Source of the DNA: Salicibibacter cibarius
GTDB taxonomy: Bacteria; Bacillota; Bacilli; Bacillales; Marinococcaceae
Reading direction: 5' to 3'
DNA: 64,000 nt
NCBI RefSeq assembly: GCF_016495725.1
Contig: NZ_CP054705.1
Coordinates: forward strand, 558,001-622,000
Shown here: one piece after another, positions 55,016 to 63,877 of the stretch
Numbering within the stretch: position 1 is the first letter of the stretch
Layout: each line of letters begins with the position of its first letter
The notes under the pieces: generated by a model
What the model was told of the DNA's origin: nothing
Databases searched by the model: none
Seen by the model: the letters and a program-made list of their open reading frames with translations, nothing else
Made by a program: the position numbers and the translations under genes

Positions 55016-55063
55016 ACGGACGAAAAGGATAACGCAAAGCCGCACAACTAGTCATTCGTCCGT
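55016..55063. repeat. 9-bp inverted repeat with a long loop
   Basis: acggacgaa and its exact complement ttcgtccgt are 30 bases apart, between the two oxygenase subunit genes. No T-run; possibly an mRNA processing or stability element that sets subunit ratio. Confidence 0.4.
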
Positions 55064-55208
55064 TGTTGGTTCGCAGAACGACCTTTAGCTTTATTATAGT
55101 TAAACGGCATGCAGAGCTGAGATGTAGATCTACTGCTTATAACTGAACTCAAGGATAAGAGTATATAGAGTATATTAGATGAAATCTTATTGCATAGGAG
55201 GATTATTA

Positions 55209-55691
55209 ATGGAATCCACTCAAAATATAATCACCGATATAGAAGAATTTATATATAAAGAGGCTGATCTTATTAATAGTGAACAATTAAATGAATGGTT
55301 AGAATTGTTTACAGATGACGCCTTTTATTGGATACCTTCTAACTCAGATGACATCGATCCTAAAAAACATGTTTCTATTATATATGATGATCGTAAACGT
55401 TTAGAAGAAAGGGTTTGGCGAATTGAAAGCGGGCAGGCTTATGGCCAACAACCTCGTTCTAAGACTCGCCACATTATCTCTAATGTATTTATTAAGGATA
55501 GTGATACTGATATGGTCGTTGTATCATCAAATTTTATGATTGTTGAGATGAGACGTAGCAAACAAACTATATATTCCGGACGTTTTGAACACCAATTGGT
55601 CCGAGAAGAATCATCGTGGAAAATAGGTTCTAAAAAAGTAGAATTGATTAATAATGATGAGTATTTAGGAAATCTTAGTTTTATTTTGTAG
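55209..55691 (+). CDS. Ring-hydroxylating dioxygenase, small subunit
   Basis: 160 residues from ATG 55209, behind taggaggatt. NTF2-like beta-subunit fold: an early EFIYKEADLINSEQLNEW, LELFTDDAFYWIP, and a closing KIGSKKVELINND. It packs against the alpha subunit in an alpha3beta3 enzyme. Separated by ~230 bp from the alpha gene, more than usual. Confidence 0.9.
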   Translation: MESTQNIITDIEEFIYKEADLINSEQLNEWLELFTDDAFYWIPSNSDDIDPKKHVSIIYDDRKRLEERVWRIESGQAYGQQPRSKTRHIISNVFIKDSDTDMVVVSSNFMIVEMRRSKQTIYSGRFEHQLVREESSWKIGSKKVELINNDEYLGNLSFIL

Positions 55692-55742
55692 TCATATGTA
55701 TAAAATAACAAAAACCTAAGCAAAGAAGAAAGGAGTTTAAAT

Positions 55743-55979
55743 ATGCCGTTCGTAATTACATCACCATGCGAAGGAGAGAAAAACGGTTCTTGTGTCGAAG
55801 TGTGCCCTGTTGATTGCATAGATGAAGGAAAGGATATGTTTTTCATTGACCCGGAAATCTGTATAGATTGTGGGGCATGTGAACCTGTATGCCCGGTAGA
55901 AGCTATATATCCAGACGATGAAGTGCCTGAAGAAGAAAGCCATTATATTGAATTAAATAGAGTTTATTCCGAAGCTTAA
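55743..55979 (+). CDS. 7Fe ferredoxin
   Basis: 78 residues. Cysteines at 9, 17, 21, 25 and 40, 43, 46, 50 give the C-x7-C-x3-CP and C-x2-C-x2-C-x3-CP layout of [3Fe-4S][4Fe-4S] ferredoxins such as Azotobacter FdI. Likely electron carrier between the reductase next door and the Rieske dioxygenase, replacing the plant-type or Rieske ferredoxin usually found. Strong aaaggag site. Confidence 0.93.
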   Translation: MPFVITSPCEGEKNGSCVEVCPVDCIDEGKDMFFIDPEICIDCGACEPVCPVEAIYPDDEVPEEESHYIELNRVYSEA

Positions 55980-56086
55980 AACGCTATAAAGTGTTCTTAA
56001 TCTACGTTAAACAAGTGTATACTTTATAATGCTTATAAGCTGGTCAAGTAAAAAGCAAATTTTTATTTATTTGGAGGTACCCAATC

Positions 56087-57079
56087 GTGAAAGATACATC
56101 CGCTGATTTATACGACATCACCGTTATTGGTGGAGGACCTGCCGGACTGTTTACTGCCTTCTATGGTGGAATGCGTCAAGCCAAAGTGAAGATTATTGAG
56201 AGCATGCCTCAGCTGGGGGGACAACTTTCTGCACTTTACCCAGAAAAATATATTTATGACGTTGCTGGCTTTCCTAAGATCCGAGCACAAGAACTTGTAG
56301 ACAATCTAGTCGATCAGATGCAGATGTTTGAACAAACCGTTGTACTTGATCAATCAGTTGAAATGGTAAATAAACTTAATGATGAAACTTTTCGCATTGA
56401 GACCGATAAAGAAATTCATTATTCACGTACTATTATCATAGCTGCTGGCGTTGGCGCATTTCAACCGCGAAAGCTAAAAATTGAAGAGGCGACAAAATAC
56501 GAAGGCAAAAACCTTCATTACTTCATTGACAATCTTGGAGCGTTCAAAAACAAGGATGTTTTAATTTGCGGAGGTGGAGACTCTGCCGTGGACTGGTCGC
56601 TTATGCTCGCTAGGGACTCAAATGTCACGCTGACACATCGCCGTGAAAAATTCCGTGCGCATGAACACAGTGTTACTGAATTGAAAGCTGCTCCCATTCA
56701 AATGCACACTCCTTTTGAGGTCAGTGAGCTTCGGGGGAATGGAGAGAAAATTGAACAAGTTGTTCTTCAAGAAGTGAAAGGAACCAATCAAAAAATTGTT
56801 GACGTTGACAACGTGATCGTTAATTATGGTTTCATTTCATCCCTTGGCCCCATCAAGACTTGGGGTCTCGATACAACGAAGAATTCGATTGTAGTGAATT
56901 CACGCATGGAAACAAATATTAAAGGAATTTACGCAGCAGGTGATATTACCACATACGATGGAAAAATCAAGCTGATTGCAACAGGGTTTGGTGAAGCACC
57001 AACGGCAGTCAGTAATGCTAAAGCCTATATGGATCCTGAATCTCGTCTGCAACCCGCTCATAGCACTCATATGTTTTGA
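56087..57079 (+). CDS. Thioredoxin-reductase-like ferredoxin-NADP+ reductase
   Basis: 330 residues, GTG start behind ggaggtac. FAD motif [19 protein letters not shown] motif [10 protein letters not shown], and no redox CxxC, which marks the YumC-type ferredoxin-NADP+ reductase rather than thioredoxin reductase. Passes electrons from NADPH to the ferredoxin at 55743. Together with the alpha and beta subunits they form a complete oxygenase system. Confidence 0.92.
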   Translation: MKDTSADLYDITVIGGGPAGLFTAFYGGMRQAKVKIIESMPQLGGQLSALYPEKYIYDVAGFPKIRAQELVDNLVDQMQMFEQTVVLDQSVEMVNKLNDETFRIETDKEIHYSRTIIIAAGVGAFQPRKLKIEEATKYEGKNLHYFIDNLGAFKNKDVLICGGGDSAVDWSLMLARDSNVTLTHRREKFRAHEHSVTELKAAPIQMHTPFEVSELRGNGEKIEQVVLQEVKGTNQKIVDVDNVIVNYGFISSLGPIKTWGLDTTKNSIVVNSRMETNIKGIYAAGDITTYDGKIKLIATGFGEAPTAVSNAKAYMDPESRLQPAHSTHMF

Positions 57080-57199
57080 AAAGATAAATGGTGTTATTCC
57101 CAGGCAGCACATGACGTAGGATGTCTTTTTACAAATCAACACTTCTTCTGTAATTTATAAAGAGAAGGAGTGTTTCAATCTATAGAAGGGAAATTATTA

Positions 57200-58156
57200 A
57201 TGGATGCCCGAGTGCCAGTGATCGTCATAAATGGATTTTTAGGAAGCGGAAAAACCACTTTACTGAAAAGTCTTATAAAAGAAACTAAAGAAAAAGGATT
57301 GAAGGCTTCTGTTTTAATAAATGAGTTCGGAAAAAATGATACAGATGGTCAAATTGTTTCGCCGGAAATTAATAGTAAAGACATTGAAACAATAGTAGAT
57401 GGATGTATTTGTTGCACAAAAAAAAGTGAAGTAGTATATAGCCTTGAAAAGTTACTCAGGAAAAGTCCTGATGTTATATTTGTGGAATCAACTGGTGTAG
57501 CAAACCCGGAAGAGATTGTGGATGCATTCTCTAATCGAGAAATAATTTCTAAGTTATTTTTGTCTAAAATGGTTACTATGATAGATGCACAACAATTATT
57601 GGAACAAAATATACTTTTGGATAAAAAACTTCAAAATACTGTGGAAACCCAAATGATAGCTGCTGATTTATTAATTGTAAATAAAATAGACTTAATTGAT
57701 AAAACGTCTAAACCAGAAATTATTACAGATATACGGGAAAATAATGAACGAGGGAAAATTATTTTTACAACTTACAGTACCTTTGATTATAAATATATTT
57801 TTGAATCTGTGACAAATAAGACCAAATCTTTAACATCATTATTTGATCGGGATAGTCAACACGGAAACCTTTCCTACACTTCTCTAGCAACTATAACATT
57901 ACCTGCACCTAATAACTTAAATGAGGAGAAATTTAAATCTTTTCTTTTATCATTGCATCCAAATTTGTTGCGAGCTAAGGGTTATGTAGGTTTACAAGAC
58001 AAAAATGGTTTATTCTTATTACAACATGTCAAAAATAATACTGTATTTCAAAAGGTTGAATATCATAAAGAGACTTATTTAACGTTTATTGGAATTGATT
58101 TGGATGCAAAACAAATATATGAGGGAATTAATTCACTCCAAAATCAGAACAGCTGA
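57200..58156 (+). CDS. CobW/COG0523-family metallochaperone GTPase
   Basis: 318 residues from ATG 57200 behind agaaggga. P-loop GFLGSGKTTLLK, the metal-binding CxCC in DGCICC, Walker B IFVESTG and NKID. GTP-dependent metal transfer proteins of this family serve many enzymes. Here it may load iron or zinc into the island's metalloenzymes, which is only a contextual guess. The C-terminal domain (about 220-318) is the usual CobW_C. Confidence 0.88.
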   Translation: MDARVPVIVINGFLGSGKTTLLKSLIKETKEKGLKASVLINEFGKNDTDGQIVSPEINSKDIETIVDGCICCTKKSEVVYSLEKLLRKSPDVIFVESTGVANPEEIVDAFSNREIISKLFLSKMVTMIDAQQLLEQNILLDKKLQNTVETQMIAADLLIVNKIDLIDKTSKPEIITDIRENNERGKIIFTTYSTFDYKYIFESVTNKTKSLTSLFDRDSQHGNLSYTSLATITLPAPNNLNEEKFKSFLLSLHPNLLRAKGYVGLQDKNGLFLLQHVKNNTVFQKVEYHKETYLTFIGIDLDAKQIYEGINSLQNQNS

Positions 58157-58372
58157 ATTGAATATCCAAAATGATGTAGCCCTTGGAATTTGAAGGCGGT
58201 GGAGGCCGGCTCCCTGCTGATAATCTTTCTTCACTCTTGTTTTTCCGTTCGCATGAGGTGAGGCTTGAAAAGAAATTCAGTTGTCGATTGATTTCGTATA
58301 AGTAAGTTCGGCTGTGTCGCGTCCGAACATCCGCAGGATCAATACAGCGCTACTTCGGGATGTTCTGGGTTT

Positions 58373-58530
58373 GGCAAAATTATTTGATTTCATTTCCATT
58401 GCCATTCGGGCAGAATGCCCCCAGGCAAAATTTGAATATCACTGTTTGTCTCTATGTTCGCTCTACTTCTGATATTGTCAAACCCATTTGATTTCATTTC
58501 ATTACCGATCGGGCAGAGGCAATGCATGGG
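58373..58530. repeat. Degenerate repeat with a ~52-bp period (array 4)
   Basis: atttgatttcatttc occurs at 58382 and 58486, exactly 104 bp (two times 52) apart, each followed by ...gccattcgggcagaatg or ...taccgatcgggcagagg. A weaker middle unit starts near 58424 (ggcaaaatttga). The rest of 58157-58676 contains no gene I can support. Confidence 0.55.
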
Positions 58531-58676
58531 TATCATAAGCGATATCCAAAAGTATGCGACCAATCGATCCAGGGTGTAGCGTTTAAAAATCAACCGCGCT
58601 CGCGACAAAATTAACCGAATTCATACCGGATGCAGTTTTTGGCTGTTACACTTTTATTGAAGGAGTAATCCTATAA

Positions 58677-61001
58677 ATGAAATCCAATAAAGCATTTGTC
58701 GCGACTCATTGGGGATCCTATCAAGTTAAGATTCGCAACGAGGTTGTTGAAAACGTACAAGCATCACGGAAAGACTCTAACCCCTCGTTTATTGGAGAAT
58801 TATTGTATGATATAACAGATTCTGATTACCGAATTGCCCAGCCCATGGTCAGAGCAGGGTATTTAAAGGGGGATGCCAATCATCGTCAATCTCGAGGAAA
58901 GGATTCGTTTGTACCTGTAAGTTGGGAAGAAGGACTTGATCTTGCTGCTTCCGCACTTAAGAATGCAAAAGACAGAGCCGGAAATAGGGGAATTTACGGT
59001 GGATCATACGGATGGGCTAGTGCTGGACGATTTCATCATGCAATAAGCCAAGTGAAACGATTTCTAAATACAATCGGGGGGTTTACTTCGAAGGTGAACT
59101 CGTACTCTGCGGCTGCGGCGGAAGTTATCACTCCCCATGTGATAGGTAGTAACTTGTATAATGTGACACACTTACTAAATCTTAATGAAGTAGCAAAGCA
59201 CGGTGATTTCCTTATCGCCTTTGGAGGTATAAATGAATACAATAACCAAGTTGTCCCCGGTGGAGTGGTAAACCACCGTGATAGAGACGCTATAGAAAGA
59301 CTTATTGAGGCGAGGACTGAGGTCATTTCAATAAGCCCATTAAGATCTGACACGCCCAGTGATTTACCAGTTGAGTGGATGACTCCGAGACCATGCACAG
59401 ACGTTGCTATTATGTTGGCGATTGCCCATTATCTAGAGACAGAGAATAAGGTTGATTTAGATTTCATTGACCGTTACACAGTAGGTTACGACAAATTTAA
59501 AGCCTACCTCCTCGGTCGAAATGACGGTATTGCCAAAGATTCCGCATGGGCAGCAATCGTTACCGGAATCAGTGCAGATGATATTAAACATCTCGCAGCA
59601 AAATTCTCTAATGCGCGTTGCCCGGTAATCCAGGTAACACAATCGGTACAACGATCAGAGCACGGTGAGCAATCGTATTGGCTGGCAATCACCCTTGCCG
59701 CAATGGTGGGCTCTATTGGAAAACCAGGGGGCGGTGTTGGACTTATAGCAAATGCTAGCGGGTTTAGCGTTCACGGTAGGCCCCCTTTCAAGTGGGAGAG
59801 TTTTCCACAAGGTGAGAATCCAGTTTCGCAATCAATCCCTGTTGCCCGTATTGCAGATATGCTGTTAAATCCAGGGGAATCTTATACTTACAACGGGGAG
59901 TTGAAAACCTATCCAGATATCGAGCTTATATATTGGGCTGGCGGCAATCCATTTCACCATCACCAAGATTTAAACAAACTTCGGCGTGCTTGGCGTAAGC
60001 CAGAGACGGTGATTGTTAATGAATCTGTTTGGACCGCTACAGCACGTCATGCGGACATCGTGTTTCCAGTTACTACATTTCTGGAACGCAACGATTTCGT
60101 TTGCGGATGGGGTTCCTATATTTCTCCCTCGAAAAAAGCGTTGGAGAATTACGGTCAATCAAGAAACGATTTTGAAATTTTCTGTGGGTTGGCTGAGCGG
60201 CTAGGTGTTCTTGAGGAGTTTTCTGAAGGGCTCGATGAGATGACATGGCTTGAAACTCTTTATCAAGATAGTCGGTCTAACGCGAAAGAGGTGGGAATCG
60301 ACCTCCCCCCCTTTGACGAATTCTGGGAGAAAGGTGAACCGATTAACTTTGAGTCCCAGATCCCAGAACAGGATACCTTTATGTCACAGTTCCGCAGGGA
60401 TCCCCAGGGCTACCCACTTTCAACACCATCAGGGAAGATTGAAATCTACTCAAGCACAATCGATTCATTCGGATATTCTGACTGTGGTGGGTACCCTCAA
60501 TGGTATGACAAACGTGAATTGCTGGGAGGTTCACGTGCGAAAGATTTTCCCTTACACATGATTTCACATCAACCACGCAATAAACTTCATAGTCAGTTGG
60601 ATTTTGGTAAATTCAGTCGTAAGGATAAAACAAATGGGCGGGAGACGGTGACCTTGAATCCCACCGATGCTAGTGCGCGGGGAATTGAAGATGGTATGAT
60701 CGTGCGTATCTTTAATGATCGAGGCGCTTGCTTGGCAGGAGCGCGCCTTTCACATGATATCATGCGAGCGGTAATCGCAATTCCCACTGGTGCCTGGTAT
60801 TGTCCAGATGAAGTTGAAGGTCCAGAGAGCCTAGAGTATCATGGTAATCCAAATGCCTTAACACTGGACTTAGGCACGTCATCCCTTGCGCAAGGTTCAA
60901 TCGCCCACAGCTGTTTAGTTGACATCGAACCGTTTTATGGCTTCACCCCAGAAATTGACGTACTGTTAAAACCGAGATTTACCTCCAGTACAGACTTATA
61001 A
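58677..61001 (+). CDS. Cytoplasmic molybdopterin oxidoreductase, BisC/TorA-DMSO reductase type
   Basis: 774 residues. No Tat signal and no N-terminal iron-sulfur cysteines, like BisC and DorA. The molybdenum-ligand serine is in SYGWASAGRFHHA, followed by VKRFLNTIGGFTSKVNSYS; later HTS-like YWAGGNPFHHHQDLNKL and a C-terminal cofactor-binding domain with HSQLDFGK. It uses a bis-MGD cofactor. It would reduce an S- or N-oxide, or oxidise a ring by transhydroxylation. Lying between CobW and MocA, it is probably part of the catabolic island. Substrate unknown. Confidence 0.88.
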   Translation: MKSNKAFVATHWGSYQVKIRNEVVENVQASRKDSNPSFIGELLYDITDSDYRIAQPMVRAGYLKGDANHRQSRGKDSFVPVSWEEGLDLAASALKNAKDRAGNRGIYGGSYGWASAGRFHHAISQVKRFLNTIGGFTSKVNSYSAAAAEVITPHVIGSNLYNVTHLLNLNEVAKHGDFLIAFGGINEYNNQVVPGGVVNHRDRDAIERLIEARTEVISISPLRSDTPSDLPVEWMTPRPCTDVAIMLAIAHYLETENKVDLDFIDRYTVGYDKFKAYLLGRNDGIAKDSAWAAIVTGISADDIKHLAAKFSNARCPVIQVTQSVQRSEHGEQSYWLAITLAAMVGSIGKPGGGVGLIANASGFSVHGRPPFKWESFPQGENPVSQSIPVARIADMLLNPGESYTYNGELKTYPDIELIYWAGGNPFHHHQDLNKLRRAWRKPETVIVNESVWTATARHADIVFPVTTFLERNDFVCGWGSYISPSKKALENYGQSRNDFEIFCGLAERLGVLEEFSEGLDEMTWLETLYQDSRSNAKEVGIDLPPFDEFWEKGEPINFESQIPEQDTFMSQFRRDPQGYPLSTPSGKIEIYSSTIDSFGYSDCGGYPQWYDKRELLGGSRAKDFPLHMISHQPRNKLHSQLDFGKFSRKDKTNGRETVTLNPTDASARGIEDGMIVRIFNDRGACLAGARLSHDIMRAVIAIPTGAWYCPDEVEGPESLEYHGNPNALTLDLGTSSLAQGSIAHSCLVDIEPFYGFTPEIDVLLKPRFTSSTDL

Positions 61002-61170
61002 ATGCTGCTATCATGTGTACAGCCTTATTATGGCATCTAGACATAGTGAAGTGTATTTGTTAGCAAGGTCGAAATTTTCTATTTGACAGAGTTGTCCACC
61101 ATTTAAACTTCCAAAGTCGCATCTGACTTGGTGAATGCCGGAAGGCTATAAATATACGAGGGAGTTTATT

Positions 61171-61764
61171 ATGTCAATTCCAATTACTGCAGTTATCTTG
61201 GCAGCAGGACAATCGAAAAGAATGAATGACTTTAAACAATTATTGCCTATTTGTGGCACTCCTATGTTGGCCAATGTTATCAATAAAGTTTTGTCTTTTC
61301 CATTTGAGCGGGTCTTAGGGGTAATTGGTTATCAAGCAGAGTTGTTAATGTCTGAAATTCATGTTGAAGATTCTCGGTTTAGTTGGTTGAACAATAAAGA
61401 TTATAAAGATGGAATGAGTACGTCACTAAAAAAAGCGGCTGCCTATTGTTCTACACAACATAATGGATTGATGGTTTTTTTGGGTGATCAACCCTTTATA
61501 ACTCAGGATACTATCCGCAGTTTATTATCTAAAATCGAAGAGCAACGGGCATTAAAAAGAGTAGTTATTCAACCCTCTTATCAAAAGGAAAGGGGTCATC
61601 CCGTTTTCCTATCAAAGGAACTATTTCCACATTTATATCGTTTGGAGGGGGATATTGGAGCAAAACAAATTTTTTCAGCTGCAGATATCCATGAAATTTT
61701 TCCGGTCAAAGATAAAGGAGTTATTTCAGATATCGATAATCCAAAAGATTATTTTTACAGCTAA
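61171..61764 (+). CDS. mocA: Molybdenum cofactor cytidylyltransferase
   Basis: 197 residues from ATG 61171 behind gagggagt. Nucleotidyltransferase signature VILAAGQSKRMNDFKQLLP and the Mg-binding GDQPFI (MocA: GDQP). It attaches CMP to molybdopterin, giving the MCD cofactor used by xanthine-dehydrogenase-family enzymes, exactly the class encoded just downstream. Compare mobA at 34267, which serves the other family. Confidence 0.88.
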   Translation: MSIPITAVILAAGQSKRMNDFKQLLPICGTPMLANVINKVLSFPFERVLGVIGYQAELLMSEIHVEDSRFSWLNNKDYKDGMSTSLKKAAAYCSTQHNGLMVFLGDQPFITQDTIRSLLSKIEEQRALKRVVIQPSYQKERGHPVFLSKELFPHLYRLEGDIGAKQIFSAADIHEIFPVKDKGVISDIDNPKDYFYS

Positions 61765-61851
61765 TAATATCAGTAGGCAGGTTATAGACAATTCATAAAT
61801 TCATAAAGCAAACAGTGACCCAATTAATTTAGAAAAGTCAATAATCCATCA

Positions 61852-61900
61852 TTGACAATTTAATGAATTTGATTTAAGGTTATGTTAGTTAGTATTAACA
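61852..61900 (+). promoter_or_regulatory. Promoter with candidate TetR operator (site C)
   Basis: TTGACA (61852-61857), 17-bp spacer and a weak -10 TAAGGT (61875-61880), directly followed by gttagttagtattaac (61884-61899), the motif shared with sites A and B. It heads the 62104-64000 operon. The rest of the 61765-62103 gap shows nothing else. Confidence 0.6.
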
Positions 61901-62103
61901 CACAGTGCATTCGAAATAACCATTTAGGGTGAGTTTGAAGTTCCAGCTTACGGTATACATTAGGAATATATGTAATTTTAAAATTTAATATAGACTTAAT
62001 AACCGTGAATTTAATTCTGTGATACTTGAGAAATTGAAAATACCAGTAAATTGGAAAATGCCCTGAGTATTTGAAAAATAATAATTATTGGAGAGGAACT
62101 ATT

Positions 62104-62475
62104 ATGGCTAAGCTTTTAATTCATTTAACGCATGGTCCTGATGCTCCTACACAAGCTGACCGAGCATTTTTAATTGCTAAAACAGCAGTAAGAGAAGGGC
62201 ACCAGGTTTCAATGTTTTTAGCAGGAAAAGCAGTAGAGTTACTGAGAGATGAAGTCTTAGATAGTGTATTGGGAGTGGGAAAAGGAGTTACTACGGTACG
62301 TGAATCTTATAACGAAATTATTGAAGGGAACGGAAAGATTTACTTGTCTCAGGTATCATGCGGAGCAAGAGGAATAACAGATGAAGATTTACAAAATAAA
62401 GATGTAGAACTGGGAGAGCCAAATGTTTTGGTGCAATTGACCGTGGAGCACGATCAAGTAATAACCTATGGATAA
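62104..62475 (+). CDS. DsrE/DsrF-family small protein
   Basis: 123 residues from ATG 62104 behind ggagaggaa. DsrE-like alpha/beta fold: LLIHLTHGPDAPTQADRAFL, a glycine-rich GHQVSMFLAGKAVELL, and a single conserved-position cysteine in SQVSCGARG. In sulfur oxidisers such proteins carry persulfide. Beside a molybdenum hydroxylase it might supply the sulfido ligand of the Mo site, an inference. First gene of the operon. Confidence 0.8.
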   Translation: MAKLLIHLTHGPDAPTQADRAFLIAKTAVREGHQVSMFLAGKAVELLRDEVLDSVLGVGKGVTTVRESYNEIIEGNGKIYLSQVSCGARGITDEDLQNKDVELGEPNVLVQLTVEHDQVITYG

Positions 62476-62514
62476 ATAAAATTAAAACATAATTGATTGC
62501 GGAGGTATATATCA

Positions 62515-62961
62515 ATGAATATTAATGGAAAAGAGAAATTCGAAGATCCATTAGAAAAGGTTTGGGATTCTTTGCATGATCCAGAAATATTAAAGAACAT
62601 AATTCCTGGATGTGAAGAATTAAATTATCAAGGTGATGGAGAGTATGAAGTGATTATGAAGCTTGGTGTAGCCGCTGTAAAAGGGGAGTACACAGGAAAG
62701 GTCAAACTGGACGATATTGAAAAACCGTATCATTATATATTAACAGCGCAAGGCAGTGGGTCTCCCGGTCATGTGGATGTAGAAATGGATTGTAAATTAA
62801 ACGAATTAGAAGATGAAGGGTGCGAGCTAGTTTGGGACTGTCAAGCAGACGTTGGAGGTAAAATTGCCGGTGTTGGTTCACGAGTTTTAGGAGGTATCGC
62901 AAAATACATGGCTGGTAAGTTTTTCAAGGACATGAAAAGCCAAATGAAAGCAAAAGCTTAA
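62515..62961 (+). CDS. coxG: CoxG-like SRPBCC protein
   Basis: 148 residues from ATG 62515 behind ggaggtat. SRPBCC fold of CoxG: DPLEKVWDSLHDPEILKNII, then GCEELN and GDGEYEVIMKLGVAAVKGEY. CoxG anchors or matures CO-dehydrogenase-type enzymes at the membrane. Found with many molybdenum hydroxylases whose substrate is not CO, so it does not by itself imply CO oxidation. Confidence 0.9.
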   Translation: MNINGKEKFEDPLEKVWDSLHDPEILKNIIPGCEELNYQGDGEYEVIMKLGVAAVKGEYTGKVKLDDIEKPYHYILTAQGSGSPGHVDVEMDCKLNELEDEGCELVWDCQADVGGKIAGVGSRVLGGIAKYMAGKFFKDMKSQMKAKA

Positions 62962-62998
62962 ATCAATAACCTACTTGAAAAATTTGGAGGTCAGGGTT

Positions 62999-63874
62999 AT
63001 GAAACCAGCACATTTTGAATACTTAAAACCAATTACACCTGATGAGTTGTATAATCAGCTTTCATTTTACGGTGAGGATGCAAAAATCATGGCAGGTGGC
63101 CAAAGTTTAGTGCCAATAATGAATATGAGGCTATCAACCCCGAAATATATTATTGATATTAATCATATAGAAGATTTTAGTTATATCAAATTGGACGGAG
63201 ATCATATTGCCATTGGCGCGTTGACAAGACAGACCGAAGTTGAGAACTCGTCCATCGTAGAAAAATATTGCCCGCTATTACAAGAGGCAATCCGGTATGT
63301 AGGTCATGCTCAGATTCGAAATATGGGGACTATTGGAGGGACGATAGCTCATGCAGATCCTTCTGCTGAAGTACCATGTGTTCTCAGTACTTTGAGAGGA
63401 GAAATTGTAGTTGCTAATGTTGAAGAAGAGCGGGTTGTGTCACCAGAAGAATTTTTTCTTACGTATATGTTGAGTTCCCTTGAACCCACAGAAGTAATTA
63501 AAGAAATTCGAATTCCAATTTTAAGTAAGGATAGCGGTTATGCATTTGAAGAAATAGCTAGGAGAGATGGAGATTTCGCTATCCTTGAAGCCATTGCTGT
63601 TATTGACCTTAATGAAAATGGACAGGTAGCTGCCGCTAAGATAGGTGTGGGCGGGGCAGGTCCTACTCCTGAGATTCTGGAAGATGTAGAAGATTTTGTT
63701 GTGGGAAAAGAACTTACAGATAATGTGTTAGACGATGCGTGTGAACAAATTAAGGACATTTTAGAGCCTGATAGCGATCTTCACGGGTCAGCTGAATACA
63801 GAAAAGATTTAGCATCTGTCTTGGTGAAACGTGCTTTGGAAACTGCGCTCACCAGAGCAAAGGAAGGTGCATAA
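62999..63874 (+). CDS. coxM: FAD-binding medium subunit of a molybdenum hydroxylase (CoxM type)
   Basis: 291 residues from ATG 62999 behind ggaggtcaggg. FAD-binding loops IMAGGQSLVPIMNMRL and a TIGGTIAHADPSAEVP, both standard in the xanthine-dehydrogenase-family medium subunit. Passes electrons from the 2Fe-2S subunit. Followed 3 bp later by the small subunit. Confidence 0.93.
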   Translation: MKPAHFEYLKPITPDELYNQLSFYGEDAKIMAGGQSLVPIMNMRLSTPKYIIDINHIEDFSYIKLDGDHIAIGALTRQTEVENSSIVEKYCPLLQEAIRYVGHAQIRNMGTIGGTIAHADPSAEVPCVLSTLRGEIVVANVEEERVVSPEEFFLTYMLSSLEPTEVIKEIRIPILSKDSGYAFEEIARRDGDFAILEAIAVIDLNENGQVAAAKIGVGGAGPTPEILEDVEDFVVGKELTDNVLDDACEQIKDILEPDSDLHGSAEYRKDLASVLVKRALETALTRAKEGA

Positions 63875-63877
63875 AAC

